Below, piece by piece: positions 32,419 through 41,013 of a stretch of DNA of 64,000 bases. This DNA is from Luteolibacter yonseiensis. Its GTDB lineage: Bacteria; Verrucomicrobiota; Verrucomicrobiia; Verrucomicrobiales; Akkermansiaceae. Position 1 is the stretch's first letter. Every line of letters starts with the position of its first letter. Location: assembly GCF_016595465.1 (NCBI RefSeq), contig NZ_JAENIK010000011.1, forward strand, positions 1,426,001 to 1,490,000. The letters run 5' to 3'. The notes beneath the pieces are model-generated. The model was not told where the DNA came from and searched no databases. It saw only the letters and a program-made list of their open reading frames with translations. Position numbers and translations under genes: made by a program.

Positions 32419-33026
32419 TTCGCCGGATCGTTTCTGTTGGACTCCTCGATCTGTCGGATCAAGGAAGCGACGAAGGTATCCAGCTTTTCCTTTTGCGGAC
32501 CGGAGCGGGCGAGATCCAGACCGGATGCTCCCGCGAGAGATCTGAAACAAACGAACTCGACCTTGCGCAAGGTGGCAAGCGACAGAGCGAAGCCCCACAT
32601 GCCGGCGCAGGCGGTGAGGATGGGAGGCTTGGACGCCCAGTCCATGTGGAAGCCGCTGATGAGGGTGACGTTGACCAAAAGTGAGACGCCAAACAGCCCG
32701 AGACCCGCCCCGAACAACGGATTCCGGAGCCAGATGGTGTCGTAATGCTGGTCCAATCCTTTCAGCGGAACGCGGCATTGGAACTCCGCCCGGAAAGTGG
32801 TGCTGCCGGAGATGAGCACGCTGTCCGGCAACAGGTTGAAGACGCGGCGGCCGTCGAAGCGTTTTTCCGAATAAGTGGCGATCGGCTCCATGTAGGACGC
32901 TTGGTATGCCAACCATGGCGGCGGGTGGCGAGAAGTTTCCGAAATGGAAGGGATACCCTGCCGTTCCGGATCAAAATGTCGGGACCGGTGTTTGGATTCC
33001 GTGGTGCTTTGGGGTTGAGTTGCCAT
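32415..33026 (-). CDS. Membrane protein, function unknown, coupled to the next gene
   Basis: A 203-residue protein; a start at Met46 (MEPIATYSEKRFDG) would remove a low-complexity N-terminus. Residues 50-95 are mixed, then two hydrophobic segments at about 107-123 and 132-152 are followed by a charged C-terminal tail (SGPQKEKLDTFVASLIRQIEES). The pattern VFNLLPDSVLISG followed by a WLRNPL turn and two membrane helices resembles bacterial PH-like membrane proteins, but I cannot name the family. It overlaps its partner by 4 bp and diverges from the DD-peptidase gene. Confidence 0.6.
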   Translation of the reverse strand: MATQPQSTTESKHRSRHFDPERQGIPSISETSRHPPPWLAYQASYMEPIATYSEKRFDGRRVFNLLPDSVLISGSTTFRAEFQCRVPLKGLDQHYDTIWLRNPLFGAGLGLFGVSLLVNVTLISGFHMDWASKPPILTACAGMWGFALSLATLRKVEFVCFRSLAGASGLDLARSGPQKEKLDTFVASLIRQIEESNRNDPAK

Positions 33027-33059
33027 TTCGCCCGGATACTCTGCCCGGACGGACCCCCA

Positions 33060-34022
33060 ATGAATCGAATGACCATTTTAAAAACACTGGCCTTCCTCGC
33101 AGCCTTGCTGCCGTTGTGTCTTTCCGCCCAAGCCCCTGAGAGCATCATGGTGGTCGAAGCTTATTCCGGCAAGGTGCTGATCGCATCGAACGCCGGTCTC
33201 AAGCGGCCCATCGCCAGCATCACCAAGGTCGCGACCGCCTGTGTGGCGGTGGATTGGGCGACGGCTACTGGCACGGATCTCGGCACCACCATCACCGTTC
33301 CGCAGACGATCACGCTCGTGGGAGGCCCGAATCCGATGAACCTGCAACCCGGCGACCAGATGTCGCTGCGCGACGCTTTGTATTCCGCGCTGCTGGGGTC
33401 CGACAATCTGGCTGCGGTGACGATCGCGAACCACGTGGGTGGTGAAATCGCCTCCCGCCGCGGTTCAAACGCCGATCCGGTGGGGATTTTCGTCGGAGAA
33501 ATGAACCAACTGACCAAAGCGGTGGGAGCGACCGCCACGCGTTTCGCCAATCCTCACGGCCTCGAACGGCAGGGGACCAAGGCATATTCCACCGCGGCCG
33601 ATGTGGCCCGTCTCTCGATCTATGCGATGCGCCGCCCCGCCATCACCTTCATCACGAGCAAGCAGGATCGCCAGATCTCGGTGACCAGCGGTGGTGCCAA
33701 GCGGAGCTTCACCCTTAAGAACACCAACGAATTGGCGGGGGAAACCGGCATCCTCGGGGTCAAAACCGGAACGACCGCCGCCGCCGGGCCTTGTCTTTCC
33801 GTCTGCATGGACCGCGATCCGCTCGTCCGCCAGAAGCCGGATGGCTCGAAGGGCGCCACGCCGCGGCGTCTCGTGGTGGTGGTGCTGAACAATCCGGACC
33901 GTTTCAGCCGCGCACGCAATCTGCTGCGCCAAGGGTGGGGGATTTACGATCAATGGCTCTCCGCCGGTGCTCCGGTGCAGAACAAGGAGCGCGAGATCCT
34001 GCACGTGCCGATGCCGAAATAA
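33060..34022 (+). CDS. D-alanyl-D-alanine carboxypeptidase family serine hydrolase
   Basis: A 320-residue secreted enzyme from ATG 33060 with a signal peptide (MNRMTILKTLAFLAALLPLCLSAQA). The penicillin-binding active site motifs are in order: SITK (Ser53, Lys56), SDN (Ser114-Asn116) and KTGT (Lys235-Gly237). This is the S11 family, which trims the terminal D-Ala from peptidoglycan stem peptides in the periplasm. The C-terminal membrane anchor of PBP5-type proteins is missing, so it may be soluble or loosely bound. It lies 27 bp before the phosphofructokinase gene. Confidence 0.9.
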   Translation: MNRMTILKTLAFLAALLPLCLSAQAPESIMVVEAYSGKVLIASNAGLKRPIASITKVATACVAVDWATATGTDLGTTITVPQTITLVGGPNPMNLQPGDQMSLRDALYSALLGSDNLAAVTIANHVGGEIASRRGSNADPVGIFVGEMNQLTKAVGATATRFANPHGLERQGTKAYSTAADVARLSIYAMRRPAITFITSKQDRQISVTSGGAKRSFTLKNTNELAGETGILGVKTGTTAAAGPCLSVCMDRDPLVRQKPDGSKGATPRRLVVVVLNNPDRFSRARNLLRQGWGIYDQWLSAGAPVQNKEREILHVPMPK

Positions 34023-34049
34023 CCGGAAATTTTCAAACCACCCACCACC

Positions 34050-35123
34050 ATGCGAATTGGAATTCTCAACAGCGGCGGGGATTGCCCCGGCTTGAACGCG
34101 GTCATCCACGGCGTCGTCGGCGCGGCGGACCAACTCGGATGGGAGGTCATCGGCTTCCGAGATGGCTTCGAGGGCCTGCTGCCGCCGGCTGATTATGCGG
34201 TGCTCAAGCCAAAGGACACCATCGGGATCCTGAAACTCGGCGGCACCATCCTTGGAACCACGAACAAGGGGCATTTCGTCGCGAAAAAGGGCAAGGGCGA
34301 CATCGCGGAAGTCCCGGCGGAAGTGGTGGCCCGGGCAAAGGAGACGATGGACGCGCTGGAAATCAAGGCGCTCGTCGTGGTGGGAGGCGATGGGTCGCTG
34401 ACCACCGCGCTCCAGCTCCACCGTCTCGGCTGGCCGATCATCGGAGTGCCGAAGACCATCGACAACGACCTCAGCGCGACGGCGTTCACCTTCGGCTTCG
34501 ACAGCGCCGTTTCCACGGTGGTCGATGCGCTGGACCGCCTCCATACCACCGGCGAGAGCCATAAGCGGGTGATGGTACTGGAAGTGATGGGCCGCCATGC
34601 CGGCTGGATCGCACTCTGGGGAGGCATCGCGGGTGGGGCGAATGTCATCCTGCTGCCGGAGATTCCCTTTTCCTTTGAAAAAATCGCCGAACATATCCGG
34701 TCCCGCGAGGAACAGGGGCACCACAGCACCCTCGTCGTCGTGGCGGAGGGCGCGCACCTGCCGGACGGGGACATCGTCACCGTGGACGCGAATTGCGCCG
34801 GAGAGGTCCGCCTCGGTGGCATCGGCGAGCGGGTCGCGCAAAAACTCCAGCAGCTCACCGGCAAGGAAGCCCGCGCCTGCGTGCTGGGCCACCTCCAGCG
34901 CGGCGGCTCTCCCACCGCGCTCGACCGTATTCTCGGCATGCGTTTCGGAGTGATGGCGGTAAAGCTCGCGGCGGAAGGAGCATTCGGCCGCATGGTGAGC
35001 TACCAAGCCTACCACGTTGACTCCGTGGAAATCGAGGAAGCCGTGCACCAGCTCCGTCTCGTCGAGCCGGACAGCGAGGTCGTGCAGGCCGCCAAGGCCG
35101 TGGGCATCTGTCTGGGAGATTGA
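34050..35123 (+). CDS. pfkA: 6-phosphofructokinase
   Basis: A 357-residue enzyme of glycolysis that phosphorylates fructose 6-phosphate. It starts MRIGILNSGGDCPGLNAVI, and carries the phosphoryl-donor motif GGDGS (112-116), the catalytic PKTIDND (134-140) and MGRHAGWIAL. Glycine after GGD (residue 115) points to ATP as donor. The lysine in PKTIDND is otherwise typical of pyrophosphate-type and the related ATP-PFK clade, so the protein belongs to the mixed group rather than the E. coli type. It is followed by a 196-bp junction that contains a GTTGA-type repeat element and then the Lrp-like regulator. Confidence 0.93.
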   Translation: MRIGILNSGGDCPGLNAVIHGVVGAADQLGWEVIGFRDGFEGLLPPADYAVLKPKDTIGILKLGGTILGTTNKGHFVAKKGKGDIAEVPAEVVARAKETMDALEIKALVVVGGDGSLTTALQLHRLGWPIIGVPKTIDNDLSATAFTFGFDSAVSTVVDALDRLHTTGESHKRVMVLEVMGRHAGWIALWGGIAGGANVILLPEIPFSFEKIAEHIRSREEQGHHSTLVVVAEGAHLPDGDIVTVDANCAGEVRLGGIGERVAQKLQQLTGKEARACVLGHLQRGGSPTALDRILGMRFGVMAVKLAAEGAFGRMVSYQAYHVDSVEIEEAVHQLRLVEPDSEVVQAAKAVGICLGD

Positions 35124-35319
35124 AGAAGCCGGGAGTTTGGAGTTGAGAGTTGAGGGCGAGAGGCAAGACTCGGTTTTTCCGCTTCCTCTTCGCTGCCAAC
35201 ACGCCACCATCCTGTCCGACACCTTTCCTGCGAGTCCGTGGCCGGGGTGGAAGTCGAAACGGATTTTTCCACTTTCTTCCCACTCCCAACACCCAACCTT
35301 CAATCCTCTACCTCTTCCC
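35124..35319. repeat. GTTGA-type intergenic element, diverged copy
   Basis: The left side has GGAGTTGAGAGTTGAGGG right after the pfkA stop. The right side has CCCAACACCCAACCTTCAA and CCTCTACCTCTTCCC in the opposite orientation, ending directly at the ATG of the Lrp-like gene. The arms are inverted relative to each other, like the better-preserved copies at 40001-40104 and 42706-43178, but more mismatched. Confidence 0.55.
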
Positions 35320-35805
35320 ATGTCCTCCGATCCACTTCTCCAAATCCTCCGCCGCAAGGCCCGTGTCACCGATCAGGAACTCGCCGACCTGCTTTCCTCG
35401 GACCAGGAAACCGTGGCGAAAAGCGTCGCCGCATGGGAGGATGACGGCACCATTCTTGGCTACCACGCGGTGATCGACCCGGAGGCTACGGGAGACACTT
35501 CCGTTTCCGCGTTCATCGAGGTGAAGGTCACGCCCGAGCGCGGTGGTGGTTTCGACCGTCTCGCCACCCGTGTGGCCCGTTTTGACCAGGTGGTGTCGTG
35601 CTACCTCGCCAGCGGCGGTTATGACCTGATGGTCGTGGTGGAAGGTGGCGACCTCCGCGAGGTGGCGCGCTTTGTTTCGGAAAAACTCAGCTCGCTGGAA
35701 GGGGTCATCTCCACGGCCACCCACTTCCGCCTGAAGACCTACAAGGAGAACGGATTCCTCTTCGACCGCGGAGCCACGACCGAGCGGTTGGCGGTTTCTC
35801 CGTGA
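35320..35805 (+). CDS. Lrp/AsnC-family transcriptional regulator
   Basis: A 161-residue regulator. The N-terminal winged helix-turn-helix (about 5-50: LLQILRRKARVTDQELADLL) precedes the RAM ligand-binding domain (about 62-140: VSAFIEVKVTPE, VVSCYLASGGYDLMVVVEG, VISTATHFRLKTYK). Such proteins bind amino acids and act as octamers on DNA. The start at ATG 35320 is directly next to the repeat element; the frame is open upstream through pfkA's end but that part is not protein-like. The target operons are unknown; the livKHMGF operon 3 kb downstream is a reasonable candidate by function. Confidence 0.88.
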   Translation: MSSDPLLQILRRKARVTDQELADLLSSDQETVAKSVAAWEDDGTILGYHAVIDPEATGDTSVSAFIEVKVTPERGGGFDRLATRVARFDQVVSCYLASGGYDLMVVVEGGDLREVARFVSEKLSSLEGVISTATHFRLKTYKENGFLFDRGATTERLAVSP

Positions 35806-35832
35806 GGTGCTGAATAGAGGGAGCATTCGACG

Positions 35833-35861
35833 ATAGGTTCCATGGGACTGATGGAGCCTAT
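35833..35861. repeat. ATAGGTTCCAT / ATGGAGCCTAT hairpin
   Basis: An 11-bp stem (one G-T pair) with a 7-nt loop, located 28 bp after the Lrp-like gene. It is similar to the hairpin at 60432-60456 (AGGTCCCAT / ATGGGACCT, also a 7-nt loop). Confidence 0.5.
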
Positions 35862-35924
35862 GACGTGATGCCATTCGGAATCATTTCGATGAATGAAATG
35901 AGAAGCTCCGGACGTTTTCTCACG

Positions 35925-37034
35925 ATGCTTCCTAAAACCTTGCTACCATTCCTGTTCCTGACGGTCTCACTGCAGGCGGCACCTGTTTTCATTGGTACGA
36001 ACACCGGAAAATCCGGAAGCAAGGGGATCTATCTGGCGGATTTCGATACCGCCACCGGCAAGCTCTCCGAGCCGGAGCTGGCGGCGGAATACAAGAACCC
36101 CGGATTCCTCGCGCTGCATCCCTCCAAGCCCATCCTCTATGCCTGCGGCCAGCCGACGAAGGATTTCGGCGATGGCACGAACTCCGTCGCCGCCTTCGCC
36201 ATCGGCGGGGATCACGCGCTGAAGTTTCTCGGCGAGGCTTCCGTCGGCGGCAAAGGCGCGTGCCACGTGGCGGTGGATGGAACCGGGAACACCGCGGCCG
36301 TGGCGAACTACGGCGATGGCAGCTTTTCCACGATCAAGCTCGGTGCGGATGGCGTGCCGGGGGAAATCGGCACCGTGATTCTCAGCAAGGGCTCGGGGCC
36401 CAACAAGAACCGCCAGCAGGGACCGCACGCGCACGGCGTTTATTTCGACAAGGCGAACAAGCATCTGATCGTCCCGGACCTGGGACTGGACAAGGTGCTG
36501 GTCTATCCATTCGACGCGGCCACCTCCAAGCTGGGCGAGCCGCTTGCCCCGCTGGTCACCGCGCCCGGGGCCGGACCACGGCATCTGGCTTTTTCCGCGG
36601 ACGAGAAGAACGCCTACGTGATCAACGAACTGGACAACACCGTGCTCGCCACCCGTTACGATGCGGGAAAATTCACGGCCCTCGGCACCGTCGCCACGCT
36701 CCCCGGCGATTTCAAGGGCGGCAGCACCACTGCGGAGGTCGAGGTACACCCGAACGGGAAATTCGTTTATGGCTCGAACCGCGGGCACGACTCCATCGTC
36801 GTTTATCGTCGCGACGAGAAGACTGGTGATCTGACATTCGTGCAGCACGCTCCCTGCGGCGGGAAGACTCCGCGCCATTTCAAGATCGATCCGAGTGGGA
36901 AATGGTTGCTCTGCGCCCATCAGGATTCGAACACCATCAGCGTGCTGTCGCTGGATCCCGCTACGGGACTTTTGGGTGAGCCCGCGAACACCGTTTCCGC
37001 GCCGAGCGCGATCTGTCTGCTCTTTGCGAAGTGA
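35925..37034 (+). CDS. Secreted 6-phosphogluconolactonase-type (YbhE-like) beta-propeller lactonase
   Basis: A 369-residue protein from ATG 35925 with a signal peptide (MLPKTLLPFLFLTVSLQA); in-frame ATGs at 35898 and 35865 are possible but less likely. The mature part is a seven-bladed propeller: repeated units such as GIYLADFDTATGKLS, PKFLALHPSKPILYA, FDAATSKLGEPLAP and GPRHLAFSADEKNAYVINEL. The conserved GPNKNRQQGPHAHGV is a family hallmark. Cytoplasmic relatives hydrolyse 6-phosphogluconolactone. The export signal here suggests another lactone or a sugar substrate in the periplasm. Confidence 0.85.
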   Translation: MLPKTLLPFLFLTVSLQAAPVFIGTNTGKSGSKGIYLADFDTATGKLSEPELAAEYKNPGFLALHPSKPILYACGQPTKDFGDGTNSVAAFAIGGDHALKFLGEASVGGKGACHVAVDGTGNTAAVANYGDGSFSTIKLGADGVPGEIGTVILSKGSGPNKNRQQGPHAHGVYFDKANKHLIVPDLGLDKVLVYPFDAATSKLGEPLAPLVTAPGAGPRHLAFSADEKNAYVINELDNTVLATRYDAGKFTALGTVATLPGDFKGGSTTAEVEVHPNGKFVYGSNRGHDSIVVYRRDEKTGDLTFVQHAPCGGKTPRHFKIDPSGKWLLCAHQDSNTISVLSLDPATGLLGEPANTVSAPSAICLLFAK

Positions 37035-37106
37035 CGGATGGAAAGGTCCGCCTCCTGTGGAAACTAGGGGTTGCGTCGCCAAATAGATGCCGCCAGATTC
37101 CGCGTG

Positions 37107-37994
37107 ATGAACAAAGCGTCTATTGGATTTGTCGGTGTCGGGAGGATGGGGGCGAACATGGCCCGCCGGCTTGCGGACCTGGGCTACAAGATCGCCGCCA
37201 TTTATGACCACCACGAGGCGTCCGCCATCTCGCTGGCGGTGGAGCTGGGCAGCACGGCGACCCGCTCGCTGGCGGAGGTCACCGCTGCGTCGGATGTGAT
37301 TTTCACCGTGGTCACGGATGACGCGGCGATGCGCGAGATTTTCTCCGGCGACGAGTCCCTGCTCAAGGGGGCGGCGGGCAAGGTTTTCATCAACTGCGCG
37401 ACTGTCAGCCCCGCCGTGCACGAGGCGGCGGCGGAGGCGGCCGCTGCGGCGGGAGCCGGAACGCTCGCGGCGAGCATGGCCTCCAGCATCACCCAGGCGC
37501 GCCAGGGCACGCTCTATCTGATGATCGGCGGCGAGCCGGAGGTTTTCGAAAAACAGGAAGAACTGCTCAAGGACATCTCCGCATCGCTGATCCACGTCGG
37601 CCCGGTGGGGAATGCGGCGAAGATCAAGGCCCTGGTGAACATGGTCATGAACATCAATACCGCGGGCCTGGCGGAGGGGCTCGGCCTCGGAGCGGCGCTC
37701 GGACTTGATCTGGCGGTGTTGAAGCTGGTGTTTTCCCAAACCGGTGCGAATTCCCGGGTGCTTGAAACCGATGGCGACGACATGATCGTCCGCGAGCACG
37801 ACTGCTATTTCTCCGCGGCGCACGCGGCGAAGGACAGCGGCATCGCTAATTCGCTCGCCGCCGCAGCCGGTGTGACCGTGCCTCTCTCCCACGCGACGGA
37901 GGTGCAATACCGGAAAATGATCGACCTGGGGCTGGGTGAATTGGATAAATCCGGCATCGCCGAACTGACCTTCCCGGACCGCGCCGGAGTCTAA
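37107..37994 (+). CDS. Beta-hydroxyacid dehydrogenase family (GarR/MmsB-like) oxidoreductase
   Basis: A 295-residue NAD(P)-dependent enzyme from ATG 37107 (MNKASIGFVGVGRMGANMARRL). The glycine-rich loop GVGRMG, the substrate-binding loop FINCATVSPAVHEAAA and the catalytic lysine of GNAAKIKALVNMVM are in the family order. Members reduce or oxidise small hydroxyacids such as tartronate semialdehyde or 3-hydroxyisobutyrate; the substrate cannot be fixed here. It is 15 bp upstream of an alpha/beta hydrolase with which it may act. Confidence 0.9.
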   Translation: MNKASIGFVGVGRMGANMARRLADLGYKIAAIYDHHEASAISLAVELGSTATRSLAEVTAASDVIFTVVTDDAAMREIFSGDESLLKGAAGKVFINCATVSPAVHEAAAEAAAAAGAGTLAASMASSITQARQGTLYLMIGGEPEVFEKQEELLKDISASLIHVGPVGNAAKIKALVNMVMNINTAGLAEGLGLGAALGLDLAVLKLVFSQTGANSRVLETDGDDMIVREHDCYFSAAHAAKDSGIANSLAAAAGVTVPLSHATEVQYRKMIDLGLGELDKSGIAELTFPDRAGV

Positions 37995-38008
37995 CCGCCA
38001 TTTCCGCC

Positions 38009-38746
38009 ATGATGACCGACTGTGAAATCAGGAACCGCTCGGGAGAGCGCATCGACCACTCGTTCCACCCCGGGTTCCGTGCGGACGCTCTCGTCATCCT
38101 CGCCCATGGTGTCACCGGCAACAAGGACCGCCCGCAGCTTGTCGCGCTGGCGGAAGGTTTGTCCGCCCGGGGCTGGCCGTGCCTGCGGATTTCCTATGCC
38201 GGCAATGGCGGATCGGAAGGACGCTTCGAAGACTCCTGCATCACCAAGGAAGTCGGTGATCTCCAGGCGGTGATGGACATGGTTCCGGATACCGCGCGCA
38301 TCGCCTACGTGGGGCATAGCATGGGCGGGGCCGTGGGAGTGCTCACCGCCGCGCGGGATCTCCGCATCCGGTTGCTGGTCTCGCTGGCCGGCATGACCCA
38401 TACGGCGGATTTCGTCCGTCGTGAGTTCGCGGATGTCACACCCGGCCAAGGTTTCATGTGGGAGGATGAGAATTGCCCGCTTTCGGAAACCTATGTGAAC
38501 GATCTCCTGCAGATCGGGAGCACCCTCGCCGCTGCCGAAGCCGTCACTCAACCATGGCTTCTCATCCACGGTGACGCGGATGACCTGGTGCCGATCCAGG
38601 ACGGGCGCGATGCCTTCGAAGCCGCACTGGTTGAGAAAAAATTTCTCGCCATCCCCGGTGCCGGACATTCGTTCGACGAGACCAGCCATCCGCAGCTCGT
38701 CGATGCGGTGGATGAATGGCTCTCCGCGGCATTTGGCGGAAACTGA
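38009..38746 (+). CDS. Alpha/beta-hydrolase fold esterase-like protein
   Basis: A 245-residue cytoplasmic hydrolase with the nucleophile elbow GHSMGG (Ser104), an acid in HGDADDLVP (Asp189-192) and the histidine in PGAGHSFDE (His220). The oxyanion-side motif VILAHGVTGNKDR is near residue 30. It resembles the small serine esterases or acyl hydrolases annotated as alpha/beta hydrolase. Substrate is unknown. It follows the beta-hydroxyacid dehydrogenase by 14 bp, so both are probably co-transcribed. A run of eight G lies just after the stop. Confidence 0.88.
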   Translation: MMTDCEIRNRSGERIDHSFHPGFRADALVILAHGVTGNKDRPQLVALAEGLSARGWPCLRISYAGNGGSEGRFEDSCITKEVGDLQAVMDMVPDTARIAYVGHSMGGAVGVLTAARDLRIRLLVSLAGMTHTADFVRREFADVTPGQGFMWEDENCPLSETYVNDLLQIGSTLAAAEAVTQPWLLIHGDADDLVPIQDGRDAFEAALVEKKFLAIPGAGHSFDETSHPQLVDAVDEWLSAAFGGN

Positions 38747-38863
38747 GGATTGGGGGGGGCGCTGGATTTTCCCGGTGAGGCTGGAAGTCAAGGCATGCAA
38801 AATGCTGTTGCGCTCTCCAGACGCGTTTCCTAGTTTCCGGGAGACATTTTCCCACTTCTCCGT

Positions 38864-40000
38864 ATGAAATCCAAATTTCTCCTACTCCCAGTCGTCGCCG
38901 CCATTGCCACCGCCGTCATTGGCTGCAAATCCGGGGGAGGGGACACGATCAAGGTCGGGGAATTCGCCTCGCTGACCGGCAAGGAAGCCACCTTCGGCAC
39001 CTCCTCGCATGAAGGAACGCTGCTTGCCGTGGAGCAGATCAACGCCGCCGGCGGGGTGCTGGGCAAGAAAATCGAGCTTCTTACGGAAGACGACCAGACC
39101 AAGGCCGGCGAGCCTGCGAACGCGGTCAACAAGCTGATTTCCAAGGACGGTGTCATCGCCATCCTCGGCGAGGTTGCCTCCAGCCGCTCGCTGGAAGCCG
39201 CGCCGATCTGCCAGCAGAACAAGATTCCGATGATTTCGCCAGCGTCCACGAACCCGACGCTGACCAAGGAGGGTGACTATGTTTTCCGCGTCTGTTTCAA
39301 TGACAACTTCCAGGGCGGCGCGCTCGCGAACTTCGCCAGCGGCACGTTGAAAGCGAAGAAGGTCGCCATCTTCACCGATGTGAAGAGCGACTACAGCAAG
39401 GGTCTGGCGAAGAGCTTCAAGGAGAAATACGCGACCAGCGGCGGCCAGATCGGTGTGGAGCTGGACTTCAACGGCGGCGACAAGGACTTCAAGGGCCAGC
39501 TCACCACCATCAAGAATGACGCGCCCGACGCGATCTTCCTTCCCGGTTATTACAACGACGTCGCCCTGATCTGCATCCAGGCGAAACAGCTCGGGATGAA
39601 CATCCCGATCTTCGGCGGCGACGGATGGGAAAGCGAAAGCCTCCTCACCATCGGCAAGGAAGCCATGGAAGGCCACTACTTCTCCACCCACTGCTCCATC
39701 GAGCAGCCGACCCCCGAGATGACCTCTTTCGTGGACGCCTACAAGAAGCGATTCAACGGCAAGACCCCGGACGCGATGGCGGTGCTGGGCTATGACTCCG
39801 CCCTCGTCCTGGCGGACGCCATCAAGCGCGCGGGCAAAACCGACGGCCCCGCCCTGCGCGACGCCATCGCCGCGACCAAGGACTTCTCCGGTGCCAGTGG
39901 AAAGTTCTCCCTGAATGCGGACCGCGACGCCGTGAAGGCACTCGTGTTCATCCAGATCAAGGGCGGCAAGTTCACCTACAACGCCACGGTGAATCCTTGA
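38864..40000 (+). CDS. livK: Branched-chain amino acid ABC transporter, substrate-binding lipoprotein
   Basis: A 378-residue periplasmic binding protein with lipobox AVIGC (Cys21), so it is membrane-anchored. The mature part is the leucine/isoleucine/valine-type two-lobed fold: VGEFASLTGKEATFG, VEQINAAGGVLGKKIELL, KVAIFTDVKSDYSKGLAKSF and PDAMAVLGYDSALVLADA. It should deliver branched-chain or other hydrophobic amino acids to the LivHM permease; the preserved neighbours fit that role, though urea or short amides are used by relatives. It is the first gene of the liv operon, followed after 4 bp by a repeat element. Confidence 0.9.
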   Translation: MKSKFLLLPVVAAIATAVIGCKSGGGDTIKVGEFASLTGKEATFGTSSHEGTLLAVEQINAAGGVLGKKIELLTEDDQTKAGEPANAVNKLISKDGVIAILGEVASSRSLEAAPICQQNKIPMISPASTNPTLTKEGDYVFRVCFNDNFQGGALANFASGTLKAKKVAIFTDVKSDYSKGLAKSFKEKYATSGGQIGVELDFNGGDKDFKGQLTTIKNDAPDAIFLPGYYNDVALICIQAKQLGMNIPIFGGDGWESESLLTIGKEAMEGHYFSTHCSIEQPTPEMTSFVDAYKKRFNGKTPDAMAVLGYDSALVLADAIKRAGKTDGPALRDAIAATKDFSGASGKFSLNADRDAVKALVFIQIKGGKFTYNATVNP

Positions 40001-40104
40001 GGAAGTTGATGGTGGTTGGTTGATAGTTGATAGCGAAGAAAAAGATCTTCATTTGTCGCGTCCGCCGCCTCCTCTTTCCATCAACCCCCAACCATCGACT
40101 CTTA
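40001..40104. repeat. GTTGAT intergenic element without ORF (between livK and livH)
   Basis: The left arm starting at 40005 matches the left arm of the element at 42706 in 31 of 35 positions. The right arm (about 40078-40102), read in reverse, matches the right arm of that element at 23 of 25 positions. The arms are inverted relative to each other. The element fills the whole livK-livH junction and its right arm reaches the livH start codon. Confidence 0.75.
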
Positions 40105-41013
40105 GTGGATTGGCTCCAGCAGATCATCAACGGACTCGGCCTCGGAGCCATCTACGCGCTCATCGCGCTCGGTTATACGATGGTGTACGGGGTGCTGCGT
40201 TTCATCAACTTCGCGCACAGCGACGTGCTGATGCTGGGCGCGTTCTCCTCGTTCTACATCGCTCCGAAGATCGAGAAGGTGATGGGTTCGCAGTCGCTGC
40301 TGGGGTGCATCCTGGTGTTCATCCTCGCTGCGGCGATCTGTGCCTGTCTGGGGATGCTCATCGAGCGTCTGGCCTACCGGCCGCTGAGGAACCGTCCGAA
40401 GCTCACGGTGCTCATCACGGCCATCGGTGTCTCGTTGTTGATCGAATTCACCTGCCAGAATGAAAATGTCTTCGGAGCCTCGCCGCAGCCGTTCCCCAAG
40501 CTGTTGCCGGAAAAGTCCATCCACTTCGGAAACGTGATCCTCTCCAGCAACGACCTGCTGACCGTCACCGTCACCATCGTGCTGCTGGCCGCCATGTGGC
40601 TCATTGTCCAGAAAACCCGCATCGGCACGGCCATGCGCGCGGTTTCCTACAACCAGCAGGCCGCCTTGCTGATGGGCGTGCCGGTCAACCGCATCATTTC
40701 CTTCACCTTCGGTCTCGGCTCCGCGCTCGCAGCCGTCGCGGGGATCCTCTACGCGATCAAGGCTCCGGGCATCGAGCCGCTCATGGGCGTGCAGCCCGGC
40801 CTCCGCGCTTTCGTTGCGGCGGTGCTGGGAGGCATCGGCAACCTGCCGGGCGCGGTGCTGGGCGGTGTGCTTCTGGGACTGTTGGAAACCATCGCCGGAG
40901 GGATTCCGGGACTTTCGAACTACCGGGATGCCATCGCTTTCGGCATCCTCATCCTCATTCTCATTCTCAAACCCGCCGGCCTTCTAGGCCGCTCATCTGT
41001 CGAAAAAGTCTGA
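40105..41013 (+). CDS. livH: Branched-chain amino acid ABC transporter permease
   Basis: A 302-residue inner-membrane permease with about eight helices. Homologous residues begin VDWLQQIINGLGLGAIYALIALGYTMVYG, so I place the start at GTG 40105 even though the frame is open upstream through the repeat element. That choice puts the start directly at the element's right edge; there is no Shine-Dalgarno sequence. The EAA-type loop and GGIGNLPGAVLGGVLLG near the C-terminus are typical of LivH. It pairs with LivM; the stop overlaps the livM start (TGATG). Confidence 0.9.
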   Translation: MDWLQQIINGLGLGAIYALIALGYTMVYGVLRFINFAHSDVLMLGAFSSFYIAPKIEKVMGSQSLLGCILVFILAAAICACLGMLIERLAYRPLRNRPKLTVLITAIGVSLLIEFTCQNENVFGASPQPFPKLLPEKSIHFGNVILSSNDLLTVTVTIVLLAAMWLIVQKTRIGTAMRAVSYNQQAALLMGVPVNRIISFTFGLGSALAAVAGILYAIKAPGIEPLMGVQPGLRAFVAAVLGGIGNLPGAVLGGVLLGLLETIAGGIPGLSNYRDAIAFGILILILILKPAGLLGRSSVEKV

